Assembly (NCBI GenBank): GCA_963837365.1 | Contig: CAWIMW010000002.1 | Location: 62,001-126,000, forward strand | Reading direction: 5' to 3' | DNA: 64,000 nt | From: CAWBXL01 sp963837365 | Lineage (GTDB): Bacteria; Acidobacteriota; Terriglobia; Terriglobales; Acidobacteriaceae | Part shown: positions 18,244 through 27,793 of the stretch, piece after piece | Layout: the number at the start of each line of letters is the position of its first letter | Position numbering within the stretch: the first letter of the stretch is position 1 | The notes under the pieces: generated by a model | The model's database searches: none | Seen by the model: only the letters and a program-made list of their open reading frames with translations | Told to the model about the DNA's origin: nothing | Made by a program: the position numbers and the translations under genes

Positions 18244-19563
18244 TTATCGCGTGCCCGAGGCCCAGGCCATCGGTTCTGAAGTTTGATTTATCTCGTAACT
18301 TATTCTGCCGTCGACACTTCTGGCATAGGCAAGACAGGCGCGTTCCGCCCCTTTACCCTTAATTCGCCAGCAATTGCCTTCCTTTTCCACCGTCATCTTG
18401 CTACGGGCACGCCACCAGGCGTCGATTTCAGCAGGTCGGGCGCACCAGATGTTGTTTTCCTGGCGTGTGTCCCGAATATGCCGCAGCAGGCCCTCATAGG
18501 CTGACCGTGGCTCCTTTTCAATCACATAGTCAGGATGGACAATAAAACTGATCAGTCCATGCTTGCTGCGGATGAGTTCCATCTGGGTCTGCCAGAGATC
18601 AATCGAATACTGGCCCAGCACGTTCCATAGGGTATAGTCCTGCACCGTGGTCACCGGCAGTTCAAGGAGATTGCCGATGAAGTACGGCATTACGCTGCAA
18701 CAGCCGCCGCGCTGCGGATCCATGGGGGCCACATTCGGCATGGACATGTCGAAAGAAAAATCGAAGGCCCCATACCACTCCGGCTTGCGGTACAGTACCG
18801 CCGCGCGAAACCCGCTCGCGCCAAATTCCTTGGCATAACGATTGATCCGGGCCGCGCGGCGCAGGAACTCTTGGTGGTCATCGAACAAGCGGCCGTCGTG
18901 GTTGAGGTCCTGAATTTCCACATCGAAGCCCCGTCCGCGTATGGCCCGCAAATAGCTTTCGGGGACCGCATAACGCGCTTCCGGCACCACCTGGAACGAT
19001 GCCTTGATTCCGTAAGCATCGTTAAGGTCCATCAGCGCGCTGCAATGGTCGCGGCCAAGCTCATTCTCGACATCATGCGTCATGATCAGCGCGGCCCGCG
19101 CATTGTCCGGCCAGAACCAGATGAATGGGACACTGTCCACGCCCTTCCCGCGCATGGCCAGTAAGAGGAGTTCCTCGCAGAGTTCTTCGACCGTGGTGTC
19201 CACCGGCCAGCGCGGAAAACTATTTCTCTCCCAGTTGCGCGCGTGAAATTTCTGAATGCGACGTCGCGCGGCTAAGTTGGTAAAGGGACGGACATAGTAG
19301 TAAAGCTTGCGAAGAAGTCCGATCCGTTCCCGTTGCGCTCCCAGGTAGTGTTCGAGACGCAGATTGTCTATCACTTCGGTTGGATCAAAGGGTAGATGCA
19401 GCCGCTCCCCGTCAAACGACGCCTCCGCCTTGGAAGAACGCCCGTAACAAGTGATCTTTGGGCCAAACTGGAAAAAGCCCGCATCGGCGGACAGCTCACC
19501 ATGCACGACGGAATCAAAAAAATTCGCCGGACAGCGATAGTGATTTAAGACAGGATTGGACAT
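18244..19563 (-). CDS. Polysaccharide-deacetylase-like (NodB-fold) protein
   Basis: 439 residues. ALIMTHDVENELG (about 155-167) resembles the NodB metal-binding motif TxDD/HDxE, and FIVHPDYVIE the distal His motif. The middle segment (PEARYAVPESY, FDVEIQDLNHDGRLFDD) fits the beta/alpha deacetylase barrel. The N-terminal ~130 residues and C-terminal ~60 have no recognised domain. It may deacetylate the EPS or an intermediate, but no signal peptide is visible, so a cytosolic site is likely. The family assignment rests on the motifs, not on full-length similarity. Confidence 0.7.
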   Translation of the reverse strand: MSNPVLNHYRCPANFFDSVVHGELSADAGFFQFGPKITCYGRSSKAEASFDGERLHLPFDPTEVIDNLRLEHYLGAQRERIGLLRKLYYYVRPFTNLAARRRIQKFHARNWERNSFPRWPVDTTVEELCEELLLLAMRGKGVDSVPFIWFWPDNARAALIMTHDVENELGRDHCSALMDLNDAYGIKASFQVVPEARYAVPESYLRAIRGRGFDVEIQDLNHDGRLFDDHQEFLRRAARINRYAKEFGASGFRAAVLYRKPEWYGAFDFSFDMSMPNVAPMDPQRGGCCSVMPYFIGNLLELPVTTVQDYTLWNVLGQYSIDLWQTQMELIRSKHGLISFIVHPDYVIEKEPRSAYEGLLRHIRDTRQENNIWCARPAEIDAWWRARSKMTVEKEGNCWRIKGKGAERACLAYARSVDGRISYEINQTSEPMAWASGTR

Positions 19564-19648
19564 TCCAGCGACTAATCCATCTCATGATAGTCAGAGATTG
19601 CAAAACTTCCATAGCACCGATAGGGAGTGTCCCAAAGCAGCAACGCAT

Positions 19649-20200
19649 TCATTGCTGCAAGGAAGCTTGCACTTGAAGAATCTGCGTAACTCCTTCATGT
19701 AAAGAGGATGCGCGAACGTCGGCGGCTCGATCGGTTTCCACGTCCGCGGGTTGAATGCGCAATGTCTTGCACCCCGCGCGCCGGCCGGCTTCGACGTCAC
19801 TTGGCGAATCCCCGATCATCCAGGAACTGGGCATGTCTATACCGTGGTCGCGGGCCGCTTGCACCAGCATCCCGGGTTCAGGCTTGCGGCAATCGCACGG
19901 CGGCGTGGTCTTCTCGTGCGGACAGTAATAAACCGCATCGATCCTCGCCCCACGCTCGGCCAGCCAATCGCGCATCCGCCGGTGCAGCACTTCGAGATCG
20001 GGAATGCTCAACAACCCTTTGGCCACGCAGCGCTGATTACTGATGAGGATGACCTGCCACCCGGCCTGGTTCAACTGGGCAATCGCCTCGGCCACACCGG
20101 GGAGAAATTTCACCTCCTCCCAGCGCGTGATATACTCGCCCTCCGGGGCCTTCTGGTTGATCACTCCGTCACGATCTAGAAACGCCGCTTTTCTTGTCAT
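19649..20200 (-). CDS. gmhB: D-glycero-D-manno-heptose 1,7-bisphosphate 7-phosphatase
   Basis: 183 residues, HAD superfamily, normal GmhB length. FLDRDGVIN (about 7-15) holds the nucleophile Asp, ILISNQ the second motif, and CPHEKTTPPCDCRKP the zinc loop typical of GmhB. WMIGDSPSDVEAG completes the metal site. It removes the 7-phosphate to give heptose-1-phosphate. It overlaps gmhA by 32 bp, so the two are translationally linked. With the alpha-type kinase HddA and HddC in the locus the product probably feeds GDP-heptose. Confidence 0.93.
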   Translation of the reverse strand: MTRKAAFLDRDGVINQKAPEGEYITRWEEVKFLPGVAEAIAQLNQAGWQVILISNQRCVAKGLLSIPDLEVLHRRMRDWLAERGARIDAVYYCPHEKTTPPCDCRKPEPGMLVQAARDHGIDMPSSWMIGDSPSDVEAGRRAGCKTLRIQPADVETDRAADVRASSLHEGVTQILQVQASLQQ

Positions 20201-20780
20201 GAAAAATGGTTTCTTCGGTGAGTTCCGAGATAATATGCCCGATCAGGATGTGGCACTCCTGAATGCGCGGGGTTTCGTTGGACGGCGCGCAGATGCAGTA
20301 ATCGGCGGCAGCTTTCATCTTGCCTCCGGTGCATCCGGCAAAGGCCACGCTGTGGATGCCCATTTTCTTCGCCGTCTCGAGTCCTAGTAACACATTGGGC
20401 GAGTTCCCGCTGGTGGAGATGCCGATCGCCATATCTCCCGGGCGTCCCAGGGCCTCGATCTGCCGGGAAAAAGCCTGATCAAATCCATAGTCATTTCCAA
20501 TCGCGGTCAGGCACGATGTGTTCACGGACAAGGCCAACGCAGGAAGCGCCGGACGATTAAAGGCAAAACGCCCCACAAATTCCGCCGCGATGTGCTGCGA
20601 ATCGGCCGCGCTGCCCCCGTTGCCAAACAACATCACTTTATTGCCCTGGGTGAAGGTCTTGACCAGCATTTCACTGACCTTGGCGATCATGGCAATCAAT
20701 TCCTGATTGCCCAGCAACTGCTGCTTGGTCGCGATCGAAGCCTTGATCGATTCGCTTACCCGCTGCTCGAAATCTTTCAT
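20169..20780 (-). CDS. gmhA: Sedoheptulose-7-phosphate isomerase
   Basis: About 203 residues, SIS fold. LFGNGGSAADSQHIAAEFVG is the GmhA signature; GISTSGNSPNV and the C-terminal ECHILIGHIISELTE are also family-typical. It converts sedoheptulose-7-phosphate to D-glycero-D-manno-heptose-7-phosphate, the first heptose step. I choose the second ATG (20780), because GGAGG lies nine bases before it but directly abuts the first ATG at 20789. It overlaps gmhB. Confidence 0.93.
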   Translation of the reverse strand: MKDFEQRVSESIKASIATKQQLLGNQELIAMIAKVSEMLVKTFTQGNKVMLFGNGGSAADSQHIAAEFVGRFAFNRPALPALALSVNTSCLTAIGNDYGFDQAFSRQIEALGRPGDMAIGISTSGNSPNVLLGLETAKKMGIHSVAFAGCTGGKMKAAADYCICAPSNETPRIQECHILIGHIISELTEETIFHDKKSGVSRS

Positions 20781-20813
20781 GTCCGTCATCCTCCGATAGC
20801 GCTCAATTCTTGT

Positions 20814-21547
20814 TTACGACTTGAGGGAGGCCGCCTGGTACAGGCGATCACAGATTTCCTGGGCGCGCGCGTAATCTTCCGGCGTGCCGATGTCAATAAA
20901 GACCCCATGCTGTTCCAGCGCGTAAACTCCCCCAGCTAACAGCCGGGGGAAAACTTCTTTCTCCAGGCTGCATGGGCCAGGGGGAATGTGCTGAAGCACC
21001 TCGCGATTAAAAACGTATACTCCGGCATTCACCACGCCGGGGGCTTCACTTCCGGTTTTTTCCTGGAACCCGACTACCCGGTTGCCCGTTTCCAGCCGGA
21101 CTGTGCCGTATCGGCTGGCGTTTTCGACCCGCCGCACTGCCATGCTCACCACAGCTTTGTGATCGCGGTGAAATTGCAACAGCCGGTCCAGGTCCACTTC
21201 CATGAACGAGTCGCCGTTCATCACTAAAAATTCTGCCGCATCGTTTAGGCAGGTCTCCGCCAGTTTCACCGCACCCGCCGTCCCCAGCGGCTGCAATTCT
21301 TTGGAGTATTGAATCGAAACATCCCACGGATGGCCGTCGCCAAAGTGTTTCTCAATCTGGTCGGCCAGATATCCGGTACACAGCACCAGCCGGCGAATTC
21401 CCTGGCTGCGCAGCTGCCGCACCAGCAATTCCAGGAATGACTTATCACCAACCGTGGCCAAGGGCTTAGGCGCATTGGGTACGACGGAACGCAGACGCGT
21501 ACCGAAACCGCCCACCAGCAGGACCGCCGGAATTTTATTGCAGTCAT
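20814..21547 (-). CDS. hddC: D-glycero-D-manno-heptose-1-phosphate guanylyltransferase-like (N-terminal frameshift)
   Basis: The nucleotidyltransferase domain has VGGFGTRLRSVVPNAPKPLA, MNGDSFMEVDLD and FIDIGTPEDYARA, as in HddC/RmlA-like enzymes. The uninterrupted frame starts only at a GTG (21515) inside the nucleotide-binding motif. One missing A in the AAAA at about 21530 would restore MTAIK-IPAVLLVGGFG from the ATG at 21547 and a 244-residue protein. Activity expected: GTP plus heptose-1-phosphate to GDP-D-glycero-D-manno-heptose. The context of gmhA, gmhB and hddA favours this over glucose or mannose transferases. Confidence 0.82.
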
Positions 21548-21595
21548 AAATTCAAGTATCAGCATTTGGTTTGCTAAAGGTCAATATCAGTTCGG

Positions 21596-22543
21596 TTACA
21601 TCACCCGGTCCCAATGCTCAATCATGGACTTGAGCGTTTGCTCGATCGTGCGTGTAGGCTTCCACCCAGTGTCCTTGCGGATCTTGTCAGTGCTGCCGAA
21701 AATGATTTTCTCGTCCGACGGCCGCATCAACTGCTGCGCAGCTTGCACTTCAGCTTTTACGCCGGAAAGCTTGATCGCCATGTGGAGCAGTTCGCCAATC
21801 TCGTAGGTCTGGGCCGCACATAGGTTGTACGCTTCGCCGCGCTTGCCTTTCATGGCCGCGGCATAAAAACCGCGCACGGTGTCGTATACATCGAGGAAAG
21901 CGCGCCGCGGTTTCAAGTTTCCGACTTCCAAGATGGGTGGCTGGAGGCCTTTCTTGATGCGTACAATCCGCCGCACGAAATCCGAAGGGGCGTCGTTGGT
22001 TTTGCCCGGCCCCGTGGTATTGAACAAGCGGATATTTACCGCCGGCACGCCGTAGTCGGCGTGATATTCACGCGCCAGCAAATCGAGACACAGCTTGCTG
22101 ATGCCATAGGGATGCAAGGGCACCGGCGGCTGCTTTTCGGTGACCGGGATGGCTTCCGGCGGCACGTTGCCATACTCTGCGCTCGAACAAGCAGACACCA
22201 CCACCGGCCGCTTCTTCATGTAGCGTACCGCCTCGAACAGGTACAACGATCCCATGATGTTCGACTCGAATGTAAACACCGGGTCAGACCAGGAAACCGT
22301 GGGCAAGCTCTGCGCCCCCAGGTGGAAGATGTGCGTGGGCTGGCAGTGCTGCACAACCTGCTCCACCCGCTGGCCATTGCGCAGATCGCATTGCACAAAT
22401 TTCAGGTTCGGCAATTTGGGAAAGTTGTTGGAGTCATGCGGACGGTAGGTTCCGAACACTTTCCATCCCTTGGCCTGAAGGAACTTCACCATGTTGGATC
22501 CGATAAAACCTTCAGCGCCGGTGACTAGGGCAGTCTTTGTCAT
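21596..22543 (-). CDS. GDP-mannose 4,6-dehydratase/reductase-type SDR
   Basis: 315 residues. TGAEGFIGSNMV (about 8-19) binds NAD(P); SACSSAEYG and HPYGISK give the catalytic Ser/Thr, Tyr and Lys. LFNTTGPGKTNDAPSDFVRR is characteristic of GDP-mannose 4,6-dehydratase and Rmd-like enzymes. Next to the GDP-heptose genes it may convert GDP-manno-heptose to its 4-keto-6-deoxy form or reduce it, as DmhA/DmhB do for 6-deoxy-heptose. Which of the two it is cannot be settled from motifs. AGAGGAA precedes the ATG. Confidence 0.82.
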   Translation of the reverse strand: MTKTALVTGAEGFIGSNMVKFLQAKGWKVFGTYRPHDSNNFPKLPNLKFVQCDLRNGQRVEQVVQHCQPTHIFHLGAQSLPTVSWSDPVFTFESNIMGSLYLFEAVRYMKKRPVVVSACSSAEYGNVPPEAIPVTEKQPPVPLHPYGISKLCLDLLAREYHADYGVPAVNIRLFNTTGPGKTNDAPSDFVRRIVRIKKGLQPPILEVGNLKPRRAFLDVYDTVRGFYAAAMKGKRGEAYNLCAAQTYEIGELLHMAIKLSGVKAEVQAAQQLMRPSDEKIIFGSTDKIRKDTGWKPTRTIEQTLKSMIEHWDRVM

Positions 22544-22610
22544 TCATTTCCTCTCTAAAATCAGCATTCTTTAGTTGCGGGAGGGCTGCAAGATGATGTG
22601 TGCTCTGGCG

Positions 22611-23645
22611 CTACCCTACATGTTTGTAGAGGAGTCTGCCACCGAGCGACAAAGCCGCGTCAGGTAAAAGGGGAAACAAAGGCCGAACCAGCGCCGGGTT
22701 CAGACCGGTGGTTGCTTTTGCTTCCTGCTGGTTCGTATAGCGCAGATAAGTCAACTGCTTTCGAATGGCCCCAAACCGGTCCTTGAAGGTGACCAGGCCC
22801 GCGTTATCTGTGTCCGACCGGCCAAAATCAATTTCTTCGGCCCCGGATGCTTTACTGCCTTCGATCAGCTTCCAAAACAAAAATGGCATGCCTCCGAGAT
22901 TGTGGACTCTCTCATCGGAGCATCCATACTTATAGATGACCGACGAGCGATGCTTTAAAGTCAGTATTGCCGCCACTGTGGTGTTATTTCTGCGAGCCAG
23001 GTGGATCTGAATCTTATCGCCCATGCAAGCCACCAAGTGCCTGAACCAGTTCCTTGGTTGAGGAAATAATCCGTGGCGCCGCCTGGTCATGAGTAATAAG
23101 CGGTAGAACTCATCCACATGCTGTACAGAAGTCCCGGTGTCGCAGATCAATCCTTCTTTTCCCGCCCGCCGGATTTTGCGCTGGATGGAATCTTTATGAA
23201 ATCCCGCGAAAAGCTGTTCTAAGCTAGGCGTTAAGTCCAACTCGTGAAAACAGTAAGAGCTGCCTGGTCTTAGGCCGAAGTCCCCATGGGGAGTCCGCGG
23301 CCTCAGTTCGACGTAACCGCATCTCTGCCGGTCACATTCCAACCGCAGCCATTCAATAAACCTTCCTAACTCCTCCGGGTGAGCCAACAATGGTTCACAA
23401 TGATCGGCAAAAGGCAGAGAGACAAAACGGCCCCCCGTAATCCAACTGGAAATCCGGCATAACACAACGCAATCTTTTAAGCGCTCGCCCTCCCGAGAAC
23501 TCGTGAGTCCGAAGGGTTCGTAGCCGTAAGTACGGGCCAATGACTGCAACCAGCCCCGCTGATGGAAGGCCGAAGACCGCGGATGATTGTTCACCAATTC
23601 ATCCCAACGCGAGTCGGAAAGCGGGTTTATGACATGGATGTCCAC
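22611..23645 (-). CDS. FemAB/BioF2-like GNAT protein of the EPS locus
   Basis: About 344 residues. The N-terminal VDIHVINPLSDSRWDELVNN, SSAFHQRGWLQSLARTYGYE and the C-terminal block SVIYKYGCSDERVHNLGG with EEIDFGRSDTDNAGLVTFK match FemAB-related proteins common in EPS clusters. The frame stays open upstream to 23738, but that part overlaps the hddA end; the GTG at 23645, just past the hddA stop, starts where family members start. The family adds aminoacyl or acyl groups; here acylation of an amino sugar is possible. No clear Shine-Dalgarno is seen for either start. Confidence 0.78.
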   Translation of the reverse strand: MDIHVINPLSDSRWDELVNNHPRSSAFHQRGWLQSLARTYGYEPFGLTSSREGERLKDCVVLCRISSWITGGRFVSLPFADHCEPLLAHPEELGRFIEWLRLECDRQRCGYVELRPRTPHGDFGLRPGSSYCFHELDLTPSLEQLFAGFHKDSIQRKIRRAGKEGLICDTGTSVQHVDEFYRLLLMTRRRHGLFPQPRNWFRHLVACMGDKIQIHLARRNNTTVAAILTLKHRSSVIYKYGCSDERVHNLGGMPFLFWKLIEGSKASGAEEIDFGRSDTDNAGLVTFKDRFGAIRKQLTYLRYTNQQEAKATTGLNPALVRPLFPLLPDAALSLGGRLLYKHVG

Positions 23646-23655
23646 TGCACGATGG

Positions 23656-24702
23656 TCAGGCGTGCTCAGCGTAAACCACTGAGCGTTCATCCACGACCGA
23701 TTGGTCGTACAACTCCTCGGGTTCGTAAACCACGACATGACTGCCGCGACTGGAGAATCCGATTGGGACGCACAACAATTTCTTCAGCCTTTCGCGCAAA
23801 GACTGCCGCTTTTCGGGAGTAACGTAAAACAGCATGAAGCCGCCGCCGCCCGCGCCCAACAGCTTTCCACCTAACGCTCCTGCCTCCAGGCCCGCGTTAT
23901 AAATTTCGTCGATGTTGGCATTGGAGATCTTTTGCGTCAGGGAGCGCTTCACCTGCCAGCTCTCATGCATCAAGCGGCCGAATTCATCCAGCGACCGGTT
24001 GGGGCTGGTGACAATCGCTTCCGCTTCATCCACCAACTGATACATCGTCTCCAGTTCTTTCTTTTTGTGCGGGGTAATCTTCACCTGCTCGGTGGCGATT
24101 TCGGAGGCGATGCGGGAAAACCCGGTAAAGAACAGCGCCAGGTTCTGTTCCAACTCGGCCAATCGCTGGGGCTCGGCTAAAACGCGGTTCACTTCGATCC
24201 CGCCATCGGTATTGAAATCGATGCGGTTAAAGCCGCCATAGGCCGCGCTGGTCTGGTCCTGGGATCCGACTGCTTCCTTGACGACTTCCTGCTCCACATG
24301 AATTGCATCGGCATTAAGAGAGTGCTTGTCGCGCATCTTGTTGTTAAGCGCGTAGAGACCGAGCAGCAGCCCCACGGTAAATGCTGAACTGGTGCCCAGT
24401 CCGGTGCGCGCAGGCAGGTCGGCAACGTGGTGGATTTCCACCCCTTCCTGCATTTTCATGAATTGCAGACAGGCCCGTACGGAAGGATGTTCGATGGCGC
24501 TGTTTTGCAGGACATTTTCCACGCGCGAATAAGAGACACGGCTGTGGTATTCGAAGAAAGGTGGCAGCCTGCGGATCGTGATATAGCACGATTTATTGAT
24601 CGTCGTGGCCAACACTGCGCCCCCGTGCTCGCGATACCACACGGGATAGTCAGTCCCTCCGCCAAAAAATGAAATACGCAGTGGTGTACTCGTAATGATC
24701 AT
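23656..24702 (-). CDS. hddA: D-glycero-D-manno-heptose-7-phosphate kinase (GHMP family)
   Basis: 348 residues. RISFFGGGTDYPVWY (about 9-23) and LPARTGLGTSSAFTVGL (about 95-111, the ATP-binding GHMP motif) are typical of HddA. LGAGGGGFMLFYV near 285-297 is the third motif. It phosphorylates heptose-7-phosphate at O1 to the 1,7-bisphosphate used by GmhB. AGAGG lies before the ATG. It is followed by the FemAB-like gene and preceded by a glycosyltransferase gene that could use the resulting GDP-heptose. Confidence 0.9.
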   Translation of the reverse strand: MIITSTPLRISFFGGGTDYPVWYREHGGAVLATTINKSCYITIRRLPPFFEYHSRVSYSRVENVLQNSAIEHPSVRACLQFMKMQEGVEIHHVADLPARTGLGTSSAFTVGLLLGLYALNNKMRDKHSLNADAIHVEQEVVKEAVGSQDQTSAAYGGFNRIDFNTDGGIEVNRVLAEPQRLAELEQNLALFFTGFSRIASEIATEQVKITPHKKKELETMYQLVDEAEAIVTSPNRSLDEFGRLMHESWQVKRSLTQKISNANIDEIYNAGLEAGALGGKLLGAGGGGFMLFYVTPEKRQSLRERLKKLLCVPIGFSSRGSHVVVYEPEELYDQSVVDERSVVYAEHA

Positions 24703-24724
24703 GTGTCAGCCTCTTTTTGAGTTC

Positions 24725-25786
24725 TTAAACAGGGGACGTTTGAGTGGTATTTTTCGATTTCTCAATGTTCCCAGTTGCCGGTTTCCCGCCTTCGAATTGC
24801 TGCATCGCCTTGTCCCAACCGATGATCATGGACTTCCTGATTCTCGGCAGTATGAGCTGAGCCCGGCGGCCTGCGCCCCAGCCAAACAACTGCACTAGCC
24901 AGTTGTATTTCCAGGACAAGCGCGGGTCTTCGGCTTTTCCGCCGAGTTCAGCAGCCAATTTTTTCAGTTGCTCAGCGATGTCCGGACGGTAAGGATAAAA
25001 CTCCGGCAGCCAGACGCCGATGTAATGCACACACGCCGCTCTCGTCCGTTCGCTGTCTTCGAGGGAACGTAAATATTCGATGTGCAGCTTCATGGAAATG
25101 AATAAGGATTCGAGTTTCTTGTTGGAGCCTGCGATATAGGTGATGGACGTGAATCCTGCGCTGCGGTAGTAAGATTTTGCCTCAGGAACAAACCGGACTC
25201 CATCGGAGGCAAGGATCACCCGGCAAAAATACTCTCCGTCGTTGTCCCGGAACAACCGCGCATCCCAAGGACCGGCAGCTTCGGTAAGCTCGCGGCTGAC
25301 CAGCCAGTTGTCGGTCTGCATGTGGAGATTGTTCCCCATCTTCCGCGTCAGCCATTCCGCCGGCGTCAAATCATTCCAGAGAAGCGTCGGGATGAACTTT
25401 GCTTTGCTCTGCCGATAGATGAAGTGCCCCCAGGCGCCAGAAAGCAAAGTCCGCTTGCCTAAGCCTTTCTCGATCTGGCGCACCTGGTTTTCGATCTTGT
25501 AAGGATCGAGAACATCGTCCGCATCAAGCCACTGAATATAGTCTCCCTGCGACAGGGCGAACGCCGTATTGCGCGCTACCGCCGCGCCTTGATTCGCCTG
25601 GGTGGCAACCCGAACCTTTTTGGATTCGTAGCGCTTGGCGATCTCCAAAGTCTGGTCTTTGGAACCATCATCCACGATGATGATTTCCTTCTTCGCCCAA
25701 GTCTGGGCCAGGGCAGACTCGATGGTCTCCGTGATCCACTCCTGAGAGTTGTACGCGGGAATCAGAATGGAAACTAAGGGATTCAT
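24725..25786 (-). CDS. Family 2 glycosyltransferase (copy A of a related pair)
   Basis: 353 residues. VSILIPAYNSQEWI at the N-terminus, IIIVDDGSKDQT and YIQWLDADDVLDP (metal-binding DxD) define a GT2 domain. It is closely related to the glycosyltransferase at 26680-27771 along its length (shared LHMQT, LVSRELTE, AGPW, DGEYFCRV, and LSWKY). The two genes flank a methyltransferase gene, so a duplication with one gene between is likely. Specificities unknown. Confidence 0.9.
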   Translation of the reverse strand: MNPLVSILIPAYNSQEWITETIESALAQTWAKKEIIIVDDGSKDQTLEIAKRYESKKVRVATQANQGAAVARNTAFALSQGDYIQWLDADDVLDPYKIENQVRQIEKGLGKRTLLSGAWGHFIYRQSKAKFIPTLLWNDLTPAEWLTRKMGNNLHMQTDNWLVSRELTEAAGPWDARLFRDNDGEYFCRVILASDGVRFVPEAKSYYRSAGFTSITYIAGSNKKLESLFISMKLHIEYLRSLEDSERTRAACVHYIGVWLPEFYPYRPDIAEQLKKLAAELGGKAEDPRLSWKYNWLVQLFGWGAGRRAQLILPRIRKSMIIGWDKAMQQFEGGKPATGNIEKSKNTTQTSPV

Positions 25787-25797
25787 GCTGTTTGCTC

Positions 25798-26628
25798 TTA
25801 CGCTCCAATCACGTGCAGGCGGAGAAGCCCGTCTTCTTCGAACAAAGGCGATCCGTTCAGATTCGGCACCAGGCGCTTGCTGAGGTCTGGCCCAAGTTCC
25901 ATGTGGTCCAGCTGAAGCCCCAGAGTTTTGTGAAAAGCCGCGACCTGCTCTTTTGAAGTCGTAAGGCGGAAGGGCTTGTCCGTGCGCCCGGAGCGGCCGA
26001 AATCATCCTTGACTCCGGCAATTTTGAAGTCATAGGCCACATGGCTTCCAGGAGCAAGGCGGGCCGACAGCACGCGCAGAAAATCGGCAAACGCACTTTC
26101 GTTGATATAGGGGCTGACACCTTCGAGCATCACCAATGTTTTTGGCTTCGCGCTTCCCAGCCAATGTTCGAACTTGGGCCACTGGTGATCGTTAAGATCT
26201 ATGGCCAGGTGTTCGACATGGCCAAAATGGCTCCACTGTTTCGTCAGGCGCTTTTTCTCGTTGATGGACTCGGCCTGATCGCACTCGAGAACTTTGATTC
26301 CCTTGTTCTGGATCGTCTCCCGGAAACGGTAGGAGCGGGTATCACTGCCGCACCCCACCATGACAAAACGCTCGATGCCAGCGCCGAAGGCGCCGCCCAC
26401 CACCTGATCGTAATACTTGGTGCGCGCGAGCAGATAGTAATAGAACGGGTCTGAGCGCAGTTTGGAGAGATCGTCTTTCCCCATCCATCGCGTCTGTAGT
26501 CGCACCTTGAAGGGCATGAAATGCCGCACCATGGTGTCCGGATTACGCCGCTCCGCCGGCTCATGAATGGTCTGTATGTAGCGCAACTTTGCTACATACA
26601 TCGAATTGCTCATATCAGGTAGTGCCAT
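25798..26628 (-). CDS. SAM-dependent methyltransferase, leucine-carboxyl-methyltransferase family
   Basis: About 276 residues. VMVGCGSDTRSYRF is the SAM-binding motif I in the form used by the LCM family (PF04072), and LVMLEGVSPYI with SHVAYDF follow. The family methylates carboxyl groups or small molecules; in an EPS locus it may O-methylate a uronic acid or sugar, which is inference. I choose the ATG at 26628, four bases after AGGAG (26633-26637), rather than the start at 26676 that adds 16 residues without homology. Confidence 0.8.
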   Translation of the reverse strand: MALPDMSNSMYVAKLRYIQTIHEPAERRNPDTMVRHFMPFKVRLQTRWMGKDDLSKLRSDPFYYYLLARTKYYDQVVGGAFGAGIERFVMVGCGSDTRSYRFRETIQNKGIKVLECDQAESINEKKRLTKQWSHFGHVEHLAIDLNDHQWPKFEHWLGSAKPKTLVMLEGVSPYINESAFADFLRVLSARLAPGSHVAYDFKIAGVKDDFGRSGRTDKPFRLTTSKEQVAAFHKTLGLQLDHMELGPDLSKRLVPNLNGSPLFEEDGLLRLHVIGA

Positions 26629-26679
26629 ATCGCTCCTGCCCGTAGAATAGACTGCAGACTTGCCAGGCAAAGACAACAG

Positions 26680-27771
26680 TTAATGAAGAGGCTGGTACGC
26701 GGTAATGTCAGGATGAATTGACAGGTCCTGGGCCGCGCACTGCCAACATTGGCGCTTCGGGTCCTTCCCGCTGGTGCATTGTGCTGCCAGCAGCTTGTCC
26801 CTAAAACGCGTCACCGACCAGCGGACCGCCCGCAACGACACCTGAGCGCGCTTGGCGGCGCGCCAGCCAAAAAGCGTCTTGATCCACGAATATTTCCACG
26901 ACAACTGTGGCGCTTGCAGTTTCCCAACCAGGTTCTGCGCCGCCTGTTCTGCTTGCTTCACGAGATCCATCCGCTCCGGATAGAAGAAGGTCAGCCAATT
27001 TTGCAGATAGGTCACACAGGCAGCCCGGACTCTCACGCTGTCCTCCAAAGAGCGCAGACTATCCATATGCAATTGCATGGATCGCCACTGCGCCTCCATC
27101 TTTTTCCCGGAGCGCCCGATATAGCTAAGCTGACTGGTCCCGGAGACGCGATAGTAGACCCGGGCTTCGGGCACAAACCGCACCCCTTCGCTGGCAAGAA
27201 GGACGCGGCAGAAGTACTCGCCATCATCATCGCCCAACAACTTCGTGTTCCACGGGCCGGCCACTTCGGTCAACTCCCGGCTGACCAGCCAAGTTGCGGT
27301 CTGCATGTGGAGATTCTGCCCCATCTTGCGCAAAAGCCACTCCACCCGCGAAAGGTCACACCACAGGGCAGTAGGAACAAACTCCGCTCGACAGGGGCGG
27401 TGCATGAAATTTGCCCAGCCCGAGGAAACCAGCAATCTCTTGTTAGGACTCTGCTCCAGTGTCTCCATCTGCCGGGCAATCTTATTTGCCGCCAGCAGAT
27501 CGTCGGCATCCAGCCACTGAATGTAGTCACCTTTACTGAGAGCAAAAGCCCGGTTGCGGGTGGCGGCAGCGCCCTGATTTGGTTGGGTAAATACGTGTAC
27601 GGTATCGGATTCAAACTGCCGAGCAATCGCCAGTGTCTGGTCGCTGGAACCATCGTCCACTACGATGATTTCTTTTCGCTCCCAGGTTTGCGCGAGCGCG
27701 GAGCGCAGTGTGTCCGCCAACCATTCTCCGGCGTTATATGCCGGGATGAGAATTGATACTAAAGGTTTCAT
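26680..27771 (-). CDS. Family 2 glycosyltransferase (copy B of a related pair)
   Basis: About 363 residues. VSILIPAYNAGEWL, IIVVDDGSSDQT and YIQWLDADDLLAA mark the GT2 fold. Close paralogue of the protein at 24725-25786, with an extra C-terminal tail containing CWQC. The ATG at 27771 follows AAGGAGT (27779-27785) with seven bases between, which decides the start over the one at 27810. It should transfer a sugar to the growing lipid-linked repeat unit in the cytosol. Confidence 0.9.
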   Translation of the reverse strand: MKPLVSILIPAYNAGEWLADTLRSALAQTWERKEIIVVDDGSSDQTLAIARQFESDTVHVFTQPNQGAAATRNRAFALSKGDYIQWLDADDLLAANKIARQMETLEQSPNKRLLVSSGWANFMHRPCRAEFVPTALWCDLSRVEWLLRKMGQNLHMQTATWLVSRELTEVAGPWNTKLLGDDDGEYFCRVLLASEGVRFVPEARVYYRVSGTSQLSYIGRSGKKMEAQWRSMQLHMDSLRSLEDSVRVRAACVTYLQNWLTFFYPERMDLVKQAEQAAQNLVGKLQAPQLSWKYSWIKTLFGWRAAKRAQVSLRAVRWSVTRFRDKLLAAQCTSGKDPKRQCWQCAAQDLSIHPDITAYQPLH

Positions 27772-27793
27772 GGCCGTTACTCCTTGACCACGT

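Noticed and set aside
26749..27756. A 335-codon plus-strand open frame
   Set aside because: Antisense shadow of a family 2 glycosyltransferase.
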